Assembly (NCBI GenBank): GCA_048526005.1
Contig: DBFVEH010000026.1
Coordinates: 161,253 to 225,252, forward strand
DNA length: 64,000 nucleotides
Source of the DNA: QALR01 sp900552255
GTDB taxonomy: Bacteria; Bacillota; Clostridia; Oscillospirales; CAG-272
Direction of reading: 5' to 3'
The position numbers and the translations under genes were made by a program. Positions 1-7,657 of the stretch are shown here, one piece after another; position 1 is the stretch's first letter; the number at the start of each line of letters is the position of its first letter. The notes under the pieces were generated by a model. The model was not told the DNA's origin. It was given only the letters and a program-made list of their open reading frames with translations, and did not search any database.

Positions 1-1
1 G

Positions 2-151
2 CGGCATGGCGTCAAAATCCGGGCGCTTTCGGAATTTATGTTCGAGCAAAAAAGCGATACGCACACGCTTCTCGTAAACGATTCGTCCCTGTCTCCGGAG
101 AATGCCGCGGGAGCAGCGGCAAAGATTCTCGAATGCCTTCTCGACTGCTGA
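2..151 (+). CDS. C-terminal end of a kinase-like protein (5' truncated by window)
   Basis: An open frame enters from the left edge and runs 49 codons to TGA at 149-151. The visible tail reads like the end of cytidylate-kinase-like P-loop proteins, where a segment of the type 'LLVNDSSLSPENAA' precedes the last helix. The ATP-binding part lies outside the window, so the family call is an inference from this tail only. A strong hairpin terminator follows at 271-307, which agrees with a real plus-strand gene ending here. Confidence 0.4.
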   Translation, partial: RHGVKIRALSEFMFEQKSDTHTLLVNDSSLSPENAAGAAAKILECLLDC

Positions 152-270
152 ACGCACCTTTGACGGGATACCGTCCGCCGAAAGGCAGAACCATTACGGA
201 AAAGCGTCTTGCACAAAAACAAAATTCCCCGATAAACCGTGTGTTCCATAGGGATTTTTCAGACAAAGTA

Positions 271-307
271 AAAGACTAACGAAATTTTCTTTGTTAGTCT
301 TTATTTT
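271..307 (+). terminator. Intrinsic terminator
   Basis: Perfect 10-bp stem, AAAGACTAAC at 271-280 and GTTAGTCTTT at 293-302, followed by ATTTTTGTTTT. It ends the plus-strand gene at 2-151 and may also act on the minus-strand gene that stops at 400. Confidence 0.75.
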
Positions 308-399
308 TGTTTTGCAAATCACACACCTTTGCACACAAACTATAGTGTGCTACACTTTGCCACCCTTTGAACAAGTAGCTGTTAAAACTACGTTTATCT

Positions 400-1443
400 T
401 TAATCGATATAGGTGAAAAGCTCCCAAGGGATATCGACTTGTTTTTTCTCGCTTAAAATTTCATCAATATGTAATAATAATGGAAAATCTTCCTTTTTAA
501 GAGTACCCTTTTTAATATTGATTTTTATTGCCTTTGCAACTCTTACGGCAACCACTAAAGATTCAAGCGTAACGCCTTTTAATTCTGCTTTTGCTTGGTC
601 GATATCAAGGCCTTTTCCAAGCAAAATGCCAACGAGTCTTGTTCTACCGCCGTAAACGGTAACGTATAAATCGCCAACTCCTACGCAAAGGTTATTCAAC
701 GAAAGTGCATTTTGGAATTGTAAAAGTTTATACATTTCTTTTGTCGCTTGACCAAAAACAGCCGCTTGAGAGTTAAAATGTAAGGTACTGTCTTTGAAAT
801 TCTTTTGGTTTAATCCAATCGTAAGCGCTATACCTAACGCATATCCGTTTTTAAGAGCAACAGCGCTTTCAATTCCTACGACGTCGGTCGTGATGCTTAT
901 ATGGTAATAATCCGTTTGCATTATTTCTTTCAAGTATTGCAATACTTTTATATCATCGCCACAAAAAGCAACTTCGGTTTGGTCGTGCACCACCAATTCA
1001 TAGCTTGTACAAGGTCCGCCGATTGCATTAAGCGAAAGAGATTTATGGATGGATTTTAGTTTCTCTTTCCAAAAGTTTGGATAAGTGAATAATTTCCCGT
1101 CGGGTGTATCCATAAGCCCTTTTGTAACGGTAAGTACTACTGCGGTTTCGGGGATAACGGGTAAAACCTTATTTGCAAACCAATCTACACCAAAACTGCT
1201 AACGCCGCCAATAACGACGTTTGCGCCAACCAATGCCTTTTCCAACTCTTCAATTTGAAAAAATTCTATTCCCTTTGGAAATGGGATATCAAATTTAGGA
1301 TGTTTATTATTTTGTAAACATTCATCGATTATTTCTCTATCCAAGTGCGTCCCAACGATTCTTACTGTGTGTCCGTTTTCTCTTGCGGGGAATGCAAGTG
1401 CCGACCCCATCATACCCGCGCCAACTATCGTTACAATTGCCAT
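400..1443 (-). CDS. GpsA-like NAD(P)-dependent glycerol-3-phosphate dehydrogenase
   Basis: 347 residues, the usual length for GpsA, which reversibly reduces dihydroxyacetone phosphate to sn-glycerol 3-phosphate in the cytosol. The N-terminus has the dinucleotide-binding glycines in 'IVGAGMMGSA', the 'HPKF' turn typical of GpsA, and the conserved 'ALKNGYALG' lysine region and 'GVGDLYVT' near the C-terminal domain. AAGGAGG at 1448-1454 precedes the ATG at 1441-1443. The gene is clearly richer in A and T, and uses more A/T-ending codons, than the flanking genes, which suggests acquisition by transfer. A broken DeoR-type regulator lies immediately upstream, on the opposite strand. A sugar or polyol phosphate substrate other than glycerol 3-phosphate is possible, so I leave the symbol empty. 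Confidence 0.8.
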   Translation of the reverse strand: MAIVTIVGAGMMGSALAFPARENGHTVRIVGTHLDREIIDECLQNNKHPKFDIPFPKGIEFFQIEELEKALVGANVVIGGVSSFGVDWFANKVLPVIPETAVVLTVTKGLMDTPDGKLFTYPNFWKEKLKSIHKSLSLNAIGGPCTSYELVVHDQTEVAFCGDDIKVLQYLKEIMQTDYYHISITTDVVGIESAVALKNGYALGIALTIGLNQKNFKDSTLHFNSQAAVFGQATKEMYKLLQFQNALSLNNLCVGVGDLYVTVYGGRTRLVGILLGKGLDIDQAKAELKGVTLESLVVAVRVAKAIKINIKKGTLKKEDFPLLLHIDEILSEKKQVDIPWELFTYID

Positions 1444-1488
1444 AAATCCTCCTTATAATAAAATGAAAAATTTGAAAATTGTGATATA

Positions 1489-1517
1489 ATCATACTATAT
1501 ATTGAACGCGAAATCAA
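1489..1517 (-). promoter_or_regulatory. Promoter of the GpsA-like gene
   Basis: Read on the minus strand: TTGATT (1512-1517), a 17-nt spacer, then TATGAT (1489-1494), about 45 nt from the ATG. Confidence 0.55.
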
Positions 1518-1576
1518 GTAGTTTTTTTGTGGCGCAATTTTTGAAAGATTTTCAAAATTTTCCAAAAGGAGAGTTT

Positions 1577-1740
1577 ATGACTTTATGTGAACGACAAAAT
1601 AAAATTTTAATTTTTTACAGCAACGGCAATTTGCAACGATCAAGGAATTGAGTAAAATCGTGCGGACGAGCGAATCTTCCATCCGACGCGACTTAAAGGT
1701 ATTAGAAAGCAAAGGCTCCGTTAAAGGAGAGTTTTTATAA
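1577..1740 (+). pseudogene. DeoR-family regulator, frameshifted and truncated remnant
   Basis: An ATG at 1577 behind AAAGGAGA opens with 'MTLCERQNKIL', a typical DeoR-family N-terminus, but stops at TGA 1649-1651. In another frame, from about 1636, the sequence continues with 'TIKELSKIVRTSESSIRRDL', which is the DeoR winged-helix recognition region, and ends at TAA 1738-1740. Together these make about 50 residues of HTH with one frameshift. The roughly 190-residue sugar-phosphate-binding domain is missing. Codon use is AT-rich like the neighbouring GpsA-like gene, so both probably arrived together. DeoR proteins normally control nearby sugar or polyol genes. Confidence 0.75.
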
Positions 1741-1754
1741 AAGCCGGTAAGGCG

Positions 1755-2075
1755 TTATAAAACCGCAAGCAATACCGCTGACAGAAGCAAGAGACACGAG
1801 GCGGTGCCAAGCATGCCGACCGCCATGCCGCGCTTCCCTGCGCGGCCCAGGATGCGGCGCGCTACAAATGAAACGGCCGCATGAAGCGCGTCCCATATCA
1901 CCGCAAACGGAGCCAGCAGCACGAGCAAAATCGATAGCATGAGCTTTTTCCGTCGATTCTCTTTCCGGAGCGGCGCGCCGCTTTTCCGGCAGGGAGCCAC
2001 AGGACGCACAGGGCATTCGACCGAAAAGGAATACACCTTGCACCCTTCTATTATTCTATAATCACAGTTTCCCAT
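1755..2075 (-). CDS. Small membrane protein, unknown function, divergent from S24 repressor
   Basis: 106 residues. The first 45 are hydrophilic with three cysteines and a basic patch 'RKENRRKK'. Two hydrophobic segments follow, about residues 46-68 and 86-106, separated by a basic stretch with 'RRILGRAGKR'. No family is recognised. GAGGTG lies just upstream of the ATG at 2073-2075, and a near-perfect sigma-A promoter with an operator in its spacer sits at 2119-2147, so expression is plausible and probably controlled by the repressor at 2263. Whether it is a stress protein, a toxin-like or holin-like protein, or something else cannot be told from the sequence. Confidence 0.6.
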   Translation of the reverse strand: MGNCDYRIIEGCKVYSFSVECPVRPVAPCRKSGAPLRKENRRKKLMLSILLVLLAPFAVIWDALHAAVSFVARRILGRAGKRGMAVGMLGTASCLLLLSAVLLAVL

Positions 2076-2090
2076 AGCCGCACCTCAAAT

Positions 2091-2102
2091 TTTACCGTTT
2101 AA
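2091..2102. promoter_or_regulatory. Possible downstream operator of the small membrane gene
   Basis: TTTACCGTTTAA shares the TTTACCG half of the three other sites in this intergenic region. It would lie in the 5' leader of the minus-strand gene. Confidence 0.4.
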
Positions 2103-2118
2103 TGTTGTTCGCAAGGCG

Positions 2119-2147
2119 ATTATACAACCTTTTGCGGTAAATGTCAA
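2119..2147 (-). promoter_or_regulatory. Promoter of the small membrane gene with operator in the spacer
   Basis: Minus strand: TTGACA (2142-2147), a 17-nt spacer, TATAAT (2119-2124), both hexamers matching the consensus. The spacer contains TTTACCGCAAAA (minus-strand reading of 2130-2141), an exact reverse-complement copy of the site at 2165-2176. A repressor bound there would block RNA polymerase. Confidence 0.75.
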
Positions 2148-2164
2148 GTGGTTTTTCAGAATTT

Positions 2165-2176
2165 TTTACCGCAAAA
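2165..2176. promoter_or_regulatory. Operator site for the divergent repressor
   Basis: TTTACCGCAAAA, the inverted twin of 2130-2141. It lies between the two divergent promoters, upstream of the repressor's -35 element. The shared core approximates the odd-length palindrome TTTAC-C-GTAAA. Confidence 0.6.
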
Positions 2177-2198
2177 TATAATTTTTTCAAAAATCCTC

Positions 2199-2239
2199 TT
2201 TACAATCCGGGATTTCCATGATAAAATATTACCGTAAAA
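2199..2239 (+). promoter_or_regulatory. Promoter of the S24 repressor with overlapping operator
   Basis: TTTACA (2199-2204), a 17-nt spacer and TAAAAT (2222-2227). A further site, ATTACCGTAAAA (2228-2239), starts directly after the -10 element and would cover the transcription start, as expected for autorepression. Confidence 0.6.
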
Positions 2240-2262
2240 TATAATTTCGGAGGTTTTCTGTC

Positions 2263-2982
2263 ATGGAATGGCTCGAAAACATCAAAAAGCTCAAAAAAGA
2301 AAAAGGACTGACCAACGAATCCCTGTCCGAAAAATCGGGTATATCCGTCGGGACGCTCAATAAGCTTCTCAGCGGCGCAACGACGGACCCCAAGCTCTCT
2401 ACCCTGCGCCCCCTCGCAGACGCGCTGGAGGTCTCCCTCGACGAGCTGCTCGCTATCCGAAAGGAAGATGCGCCGGGACTGCCCGCCGCGCTCGCCGCAA
2501 AGTACGGAGAGCTTGACGATTCCGGCAGGGAAACGGTAGAATATATCATCCATAAGGAGCATGAGCGCGTCGCAAAAGACCGCGCGGCAAAGCCCTATTC
2601 GTTGGAGACGCCGGCCGTCAGACGGCTGAAGCTCTACAACATCGCGGTATCCGCCGGCACCGGCTCTTATCTTGCGGACGGCGATTACAGCGAAATCTCC
2701 GTCTATGCCAATGCAAAAACGGACGCCGCGGATTTCGCGGTGAGGGTATACGGCGACAGCATGTCGCCGCGGTATGAAAGCGGCGATATCCTGCTCGTTT
2801 CCAAGACCGATGAAATCGATAAGGGCGAGCTCGGTATCTTCTCGCTCAACGGAGAAAGCTATTTCAAAAAATACGGCGGCGACAGGCTCATTTCCCTCAA
2901 TCCCGCATACCGCGACATTCTCCTAAACAATCATGATGAAATCGTCTGCTTCGGCAAGGTGATCGGCCGGCTGAAAAAATAA
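2263..2982 (+). CDS. XRE-family repressor with S24/LexA-like self-cleaving domain
   Basis: 239 residues. Residues 1-65 form a Cro/CI-type HTH ('LSEKSGISVGTLNKLLSG'). A linker leads to an S24 peptidase fold in the C-terminal half. An Ala-Gly pair in 'VSAGTG' is the likely cleavage site. The catalytic serine is in 'GDSMSP', and the lysine is in 'SYFKKYGG'. This is the architecture of phage CI/HdiR/LexA-like regulators, which are inactivated by RecA-stimulated autocleavage. CGGAGG precedes the ATG. The gene is divergent from a small membrane protein, and four related operator-like sites lie between them, so autoregulation and control of the neighbour are likely. No phage structural genes are nearby, so this is a stand-alone regulator or a prophage relic. 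Confidence 0.85.
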   Translation: MEWLENIKKLKKEKGLTNESLSEKSGISVGTLNKLLSGATTDPKLSTLRPLADALEVSLDELLAIRKEDAPGLPAALAAKYGELDDSGRETVEYIIHKEHERVAKDRAAKPYSLETPAVRRLKLYNIAVSAGTGSYLADGDYSEISVYANAKTDAADFAVRVYGDSMSPRYESGDILLVSKTDEIDKGELGIFSLNGESYFKKYGGDRLISLNPAYRDILLNNHDEIVCFGKVIGRLKK

Positions 2983-3058
2983 GGGCATCGGAAAACGCAG
3001 AAAGGCCCGACAGTTTCAACCGCCCAATCAAAAACTTCAATCAATAAAAGGTGCTGTA

Positions 3059-3529
3059 TTGCCAAAACCGACGCTTCTCCGGGAAAATCCCGGCAGCGGC
3101 AAGACCACGGCGGCGGGAGCCTTGCAGAAAAAATTCGGAAGAAATACGATTCGTCTCGCAGGATGTCGTCCGTCATGACATGCTATGGGTCAAGGACGGA
3201 GCAAAGACAGCCGCGCTTCTCTTGTTCATTTTGCTTCTGCAATACGGGAAGCAGCATTCCGGGGCGACAATCCCGGAGGACATTTTGGACCCCGAATGCT
3301 ATGCCCTGCTCTTTGGGACGGCGGTCAAAGAATCCGGTGCCGGCATTTGCGCCATTATTATGACCTGCCGTTTGGAGAAACGCTGCGGCGGCGCGGCACA
3401 AGACCGAATACGTCCCGCTTCGGCGAAGCGCATATGCGCGAGAAAGATTATCGGAAGAGCATATCCGAAACGATATTCTCCAAGGACATTTCTCTCGACG
3501 ATGCAGTCACAGAATCTTTCAGGACGTGA
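3059..3529 (+). pseudogene. Decayed P-loop kinase-like ATP-binding protein
   Basis: Three consecutive segments in alternating frames together read as one small P-loop protein. Frame of 3059 gives the Walker A segment 'ENPGSGKTTAAGALQKKFG'. The frame of 3051 continues with 'FVSQDVVRHDMLWVKDGA' and 'ALLFGTAVKESGAGI'. The original frame resumes with 'HYYDLPFGETLRRR' and ends 'KDISLDDAVTESF' at 3529. Two compensating frameshifts, near 3145 and 3350, and a TTG in place of the start ATG show decay. The intact family consists of AAA/kinase-like proteins of about 165 residues of unproven substrate, common in Clostridia and Bacilli. Confidence 0.75.
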
Positions 3530-3647
3530 AAAACAAAACGAAAAATCACATGAAGCAGAAAGAAATGACAAAACGGCTATCAGCAAAAACGCAGCCGGGA
3601 AAACTTAAAAAGCCGGTAAAAAGAGACTCTCTCCCATAATTCAAAAA

Positions 3648-3998
3648 ATGCCAACCCACTGCCAAGATGACACGATGTCTTCCCGTGTCATCTCCGGCGG
3701 TTACATTTTTCTCGCCCATCACGGCGGCGTACAAGCTGTAAATGACATCGTCCATCAAACACGCGCAGCCTTGGAAAGCATGGCACACACATTGTCGACC
3801 GTCGGAGCTACGCTTGACGATCTGGTTCAAGTGGATCTTTATATCAAAAATGCTGCCGGTCTCCGCCGCGGCAGAGACGTATTTAAGGAGTATTTCAAAA
3901 ACGGCGCTCCCGCGAGAATGACGGTCGTAACCAAATTTGTAGGTTCAAACTGTCTGTGCCAAATGGATGGTATCGCATATAAACCGGCAGCAAAATAA
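3648..3998 (+). CDS. RidA (YjgF/YER057c/UK114) family protein
   Basis: 116 residues with the RidA core: 'AVNDIVHQTRAALESM', 'VGATLDDLVQVDLYI' and the signature arginine in 'GAPARMTVV', the residue that holds the carboxylate of enamine/imine substrates in RidA proteins. Family members hydrolyse reactive enamines released by PLP enzymes such as threonine dehydratase. No clear Shine-Dalgarno is seen before the ATG at 3648 or the alternative ATG at 3675, and the N-terminus is slightly short, so the start may be eroded like the pseudogene just upstream. It could still be translated, since the core is intact. Confidence 0.75.
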   Translation: MPTHCQDDTMSSRVISGGYIFLAHHGGVQAVNDIVHQTRAALESMAHTLSTVGATLDDLVQVDLYIKNAAGLRRGRDVFKEYFKNGAPARMTVVTKFVGSNCLCQMDGIAYKPAAK

Positions 3999-4056
3999 AA
4001 GATATATACGATATGGAGCTGTCATGTCGGCGGTTCCAGAAAAATCGATGTCCCGG

Positions 4057-5397
4057 TCATCTTCTCGGCAGACAAAGTCCCGCACATTCCGTTTCCTCCC
4101 GCACCTCCCGGCGCAGCCAAATCACGGCGGAAAGGTTGAGCACGGTCATAATCGCGACGGAAATATCAGAAAGCTTCCAGACCATGCTTTGCGACATCAC
4201 CGCGCCGAGAAGCGTCACCGCGCAGTAGACGGCAAGATATACCCGCTCCGCTTTTTTGGAAGCCGTGAAGTAGCCAAGGCAGGTTTTTCCGTAATACGCC
4301 CAGCAGATGACCGTCGCAAACGCAAACAGAAGAATCGACGCGCTGATCAGATATGCCGCTTTCTTGCCGTAATATTTGGAAAAGGAATAGATCACGAGCA
4401 GCATGCCGTTATCCGTGATAAATTCGCCGTCATTTGCGAGGAGGATGACAAGTCCGGTCAGCGTACACATGACGATCGTATCGAAAAACACCTCAAAGAT
4501 TCCGAGAAGTCCCTGCTTCGCAGGGATTTTTGTGTCGGAGTTGACATGTGCCATCGGCGCAGTCCCGCATCCCGCCTCATGCGTAAAGGAGCCCTTGGCG
4601 ACGCCGTGCCGCAGCGCGCCGGAAAGGAGAAATCCGACGACACCGCCGGAGGCGGCGGAGACGGAAAACGCGCTTTGCAGGATGGTGCGCATCACCTCGG
4701 GGATCCGGTCGGCGTCAAGAAGGACGGCACGGACCGAGATAAACAGATACACCGCGCTCACCACGGGAATCGCCACGGCGGTCACGCGGGAAATGCCCTT
4801 GAAGCCTCCGAAAATGACGACGGCACAGATCACGGCGGTAACAATGCCGAAAATGGGCTTTGAAAAATTGAAGGTCGACGATGCCGCATCCGACGCCGCG
4901 TTCATCTGGACGATATTTCCCATCGAAAACGAGGAGATAAGTCCAAGTGCGGCAAAAACCGCGGCAAAAATGCCGCCCGTTTTCCCGCCGATCCCGTTTT
5001 TCATATAATACATCGGACCGCCCCGCACACCCTCGCCCTCACCGGAGCGATAACGCATGGCAAGCACAATTTCGGCGTATTTGAGTATCATGGAAAGCAG
5101 TGCGGATATCCACATCCAAAAAAGAGCGCCCGGGCCGCCCATCACGATTGCGACAGCGACGCCGACGATATTCCCGACGCCGAGCGTTCCCGCAAGTGAG
5201 ACGGACAGGGCGGCAAGCGGCGAGGTTTTTCCCGCGCCCTCACGGGAAAACATCAGCTTTATGCTTTTCCAAGGATGCAGAAGATAGAATCCGCCGAGAT
5301 ATATCGTAAAATAAAGTCCGCAGCCGACGAGAATCAGCGGCAGAAGGATGCCGACACCGGCATCGCAGAGCTTGCCAAGAAAGGTCAATGCACGCAC
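4057..5397 (-). CDS. Alanine/glycine:cation symporter (AGCS family)
   Basis: 446 residues with about ten hydrophobic segments. It matches the AGCS family of sodium-coupled alanine or glycine importers: 'GTLGVGNIVGVAVAI' near residue 70, 'GPMYYMKNGIGG' near 127, and 'HEAGCGTAPMAHV' near 275. It would sit in the cytoplasmic membrane and import D- or L-alanine or glycine. The start at 5397 is GTG within a GAGGTGCGTG context; a TTG at 5386-5388 has better spacing from GAGG and would remove three residues. It stands alone, back to back with groES. Supplying alanine to the racemase/aminotransferase operon at 11770-18223 is possible but only an inference. Confidence 0.85.
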   Translation of the reverse strand: MRALTFLGKLCDAGVGILLPLILVGCGLYFTIYLGGFYLLHPWKSIKLMFSREGAGKTSPLAALSVSLAGTLGVGNIVGVAVAIVMGGPGALFWMWISALLSMILKYAEIVLAMRYRSGEGEGVRGGPMYYMKNGIGGKTGGIFAAVFAALGLISSFSMGNIVQMNAASDAASSTFNFSKPIFGIVTAVICAVVIFGGFKGISRVTAVAIPVVSAVYLFISVRAVLLDADRIPEVMRTILQSAFSVSAASGGVVGFLLSGALRHGVAKGSFTHEAGCGTAPMAHVNSDTKIPAKQGLLGIFEVFFDTIVMCTLTGLVILLANDGEFITDNGMLLVIYSFSKYYGKKAAYLISASILLFAFATVICWAYYGKTCLGYFTASKKAERVYLAVYCAVTLLGAVMSQSMVWKLSDISVAIMTVLNLSAVIWLRREVREETECAGLCLPRR

Positions 5398-5484
5398 CTC
5401 TTTCCGGATTTTTTCTCCATATGTATATGCGAGCGGGCGGAAAATCTTTCCGTTCCTCTCTCTTTTCCGTGATATTCGACAAAA

Positions 5485-5493
5485 TTAGCACTC
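5485..5493. promoter_or_regulatory. Isolated CIRCE half-site
   Basis: TTAGCACTC, the exact left arm of the HrcA operator, with no right arm downstream. It is about 100 bp upstream of the complete CIRCE. Confidence 0.45.
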
Positions 5494-5548
5494 ACATTCC
5501 GTTAAATATGAATTTAATGTTAAAATTAAAAATTTTTTCAAAAAACCC

Positions 5549-5577
5549 TTGATTTTTTTGTGCAGGCGTATTAGAAT
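5549..5577 (+). promoter_or_regulatory. groES-groEL promoter
   Basis: TTGATT (5549-5554), a 17-nt spacer and TAGAAT (5572-5577). The CIRCE operator starts 11 nt after the -10 element. Confidence 0.7.
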
Positions 5578-5588
5578 AGGCGTAGCAA

Positions 5589-5615
5589 TTAGCACTCGAT
5601 CAAATCGAGTGCCAA
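5589..5615. promoter_or_regulatory. CIRCE operator (HrcA binding site)
   Basis: TTAGCACTC, a 9-nt spacer, GAGTGCCAA. This matches the CIRCE inverted repeat except for one base in the right arm (C for T). Its position at the transcription start predicts HrcA repression of groESL that is relieved on heat shock. hrcA itself is not in the window. Confidence 0.95.
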
Positions 5616-5666
5616 CAAATCGCTGAACAATATATCATATAAAAATCAAAACGGAGGATTCACATC

Positions 5667-5951
5667 ATGAAACTGAAACCCTTGGCAGACCGCGTTGTGG
5701 TAAAGATGGTCGAAGCGGAAGAGACCACCAAAAGCGGTATCATTCTCACTGCTTCCGCGAAAGAGAAGCCGCAGGTCGCGGAAGTGATCGCGGTAGGTCC
5801 CGGTGCGGAGAAGGACGGCAAGACCGTCCCGATGTCCGTGAAGGTCGGAGACCGCGTCATCACCAGCAAATATTCCGGTACGGAAATCAAGATCGACGGT
5901 ACGGAATATATCATCGTTTCGCAAAACGACATTCTTGCAGTTGTTGAATAA
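5667..5951 (+). CDS. groES: Co-chaperonin GroES
   Basis: 94 residues, normal for GroES. It opens with 'LKPLADRVVVK'; the mobile loop that docks on GroEL is 'EETTKSGIILT' at about residues 18-28, and the family's 'VGDRVITSKYSGTEIKIDG' follows. The heptameric lid closes the GroEL cage. CGGAGG lies upstream of the ATG, and groEL follows after a 24-bp gap in the same CIRCE-controlled operon. Confidence 0.97.
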   Translation: MKLKPLADRVVVKMVEAEETTKSGIILTASAKEKPQVAEVIAVGPGAEKDGKTVPMSVKVGDRVITSKYSGTEIKIDGTEYIIVSQNDILAVVE

Positions 5952-5975
5952 GGATTTATAAGGAGGAATTTCATC

Positions 5976-7607
5976 ATGGCAAAGGATATCATATACGGCG
6001 TGGAAGCCAGAAACGCTCTTCTCCGCGGAGTGGATAAGCTCGCGGACACGGTAAAAATCACAATGGGACCGAAAGGCAGAAACGTCGTTCTCGACAAAAA
6101 ATACGGCGCTCCGCTGATCACAAACGACGGCGTCACCATCGCCAAGGAAATCGAGCTTGAGGACGCGGCGGAAAACATGGGCGCACAGCTCGTCAAGGAA
6201 GTCGCCACCAAAACAAACGACGCGGCGGGCGACGGCACCACGACCGCGACGCTTCTCGCACAGGCTTTCATTCATGAGGGCATGAAAAATGTCGCCGCGG
6301 GCGCCAATCCGATGGTTCTCAGAAAAGGCATCTCCAAAGCAGTCGACAAAGCGGTGGAAAGCCTTGTCAAAAACTCCAAGAAGGTCAACGGCTCCGACGA
6401 CATCGCAAGAGTCGGCACCATTTCCGCCGGCGACGAGGTGATCGGCAAGCTGATCGCGGACGCGATGGAAAAGGTCACGGCGGACGGCGTTATCACAGTC
6501 GAGGAATCCAAATCGGCAGAAACCTACTGCGAGGTCGTCGAGGGCATGCAGTTCGACCGCGGCTATATCTCTCCTTATATGGCGACCGATACGGATAAAA
6601 TGGAAGCCGTCATCGACGACGCGCTTATTCTGATCACGGACAAGAAGATTTCCAACATCCAGGATCTCCTTCCCTTGCTTGAGCAGATCGTCAAGACCGG
6701 TCAGAAGCTCGTGATCGTAGCCGAGGATATCGAGGGCGAGGCGCTTACGACGCTCATTCTCAACAAGCTGCGCGGCACGTTCACCTGCGTCGGCGTGAAG
6801 GCGCCGGGCTTCGGTGACAGACGCAAGGAGATGCTCCGCGATATCGCGGTCCTTACGGGCGGCGAGGTTATCACAAGCGAGCTCGGACTGGAGCTGAAAG
6901 ACGCCACCATGGAGCAGCTCGGACACGCCCGTCAGGTCAAGGTCAACAAGGACAACACCATCATCGTGGACGGTGCAGGCGATTCCGAAGCCATCAAAGC
7001 GCGTGTCGCGCAGATTCGTGCCGCAATCGAGACCACGACATCCGAATTCGACAAAGAGAAGCTTCAGGAGCGTCTCGCAAAGCTTGCCGGCGGCGTAGCC
7101 GTCATCAAGGTAGGCGCTGCGACCGAGATCGAAATGAAGGAAAAGAAGCTCCGCATCGAGGATGCGCTCAACGCGACCAAAGCCGCTGTGGAAGAAGGCA
7201 TCGTATGCGGCGGCGGCGTAGCGTTCCTCAGCGTCATCAAGGATGTAAAGACGATTCTTTCCTCGGTTGACGGGGACGAAAAGACCGGTGTCAAAATCGT
7301 TCTCAAGGCTTTGGAGGAGCCGGTTCGTCAGATCGCGGCCAATGCCGGCTTTGAAGGCGCTGTCGTGATCGACAAGATCCTCACGAGAAACAAATTTGGC
7401 TTCGGCTTTGATGCCTACAACGAAAAATTCGTCGATATGTTCGAGGCCGGCATCATCGACCCGACCAAGGTATCGAGATGCGCACTCCAAAACGCGGCTT
7501 CCGTCGCGGCAACGGTTCTCACTACGGAAGCGCTTGTCGTCGATATCAAGGAGCCTGAACCGGCAGCTCCTGCCGGCGGCGCTCCCGGCATGGGCGGAAT
7601 GTATTGA
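5976..7607 (+). CDS. groEL: Chaperonin GroEL
   Basis: 543 residues, full length. The ATP-binding region is recognisable in 'VTIAKEIELEDAAENMGA' and 'DGTTTATLLA', and the conserved nucleotide-site segment 'GGGVAFL' lies near residue 413. The C-terminus ends in a short 'GGAPGMGGMY' tail, the flexible GGM repeat found inside the folding chamber. It forms the 14-mer that folds cytosolic proteins with GroES. AGGAGG precedes the ATG. A strong terminator and then repeat array 1 follow directly. Confidence 0.98.
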   Translation: MAKDIIYGVEARNALLRGVDKLADTVKITMGPKGRNVVLDKKYGAPLITNDGVTIAKEIELEDAAENMGAQLVKEVATKTNDAAGDGTTTATLLAQAFIHEGMKNVAAGANPMVLRKGISKAVDKAVESLVKNSKKVNGSDDIARVGTISAGDEVIGKLIADAMEKVTADGVITVEESKSAETYCEVVEGMQFDRGYISPYMATDTDKMEAVIDDALILITDKKISNIQDLLPLLEQIVKTGQKLVIVAEDIEGEALTTLILNKLRGTFTCVGVKAPGFGDRRKEMLRDIAVLTGGEVITSELGLELKDATMEQLGHARQVKVNKDNTIIVDGAGDSEAIKARVAQIRAAIETTTSEFDKEKLQERLAKLAGGVAVIKVGAATEIEMKEKKLRIEDALNATKAAVEEGIVCGGGVAFLSVIKDVKTILSSVDGDEKTGVKIVLKALEEPVRQIAANAGFEGAVVIDKILTRNKFGFGFDAYNEKFVDMFEAGIIDPTKVSRCALQNAASVAATVLTTEALVVDIKEPEPAAPAGGAPGMGGMY

Positions 7608-7620
7608 TAAACCTGAAATA

Positions 7621-7657
7621 AAAAACCGCACCGGAAACTCCGGTGCGGTTTTCTTTT
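7621..7657 (+). terminator. groESL terminator
   Basis: A GC-rich stem (CCGCACCGGA, loop AAC, TCCGGTGCGG) followed by TTTTCTTTTTTC. The first repeat unit begins inside this T-rich tail. Confidence 0.9.

Noticed and set aside
3967..4863. 298-codon plus-strand frame over the AGCS gene
   Set aside because: Antisense to a clear transporter; sequence is His/Asp/Arg-rich as expected for the reverse of membrane-protein codons.
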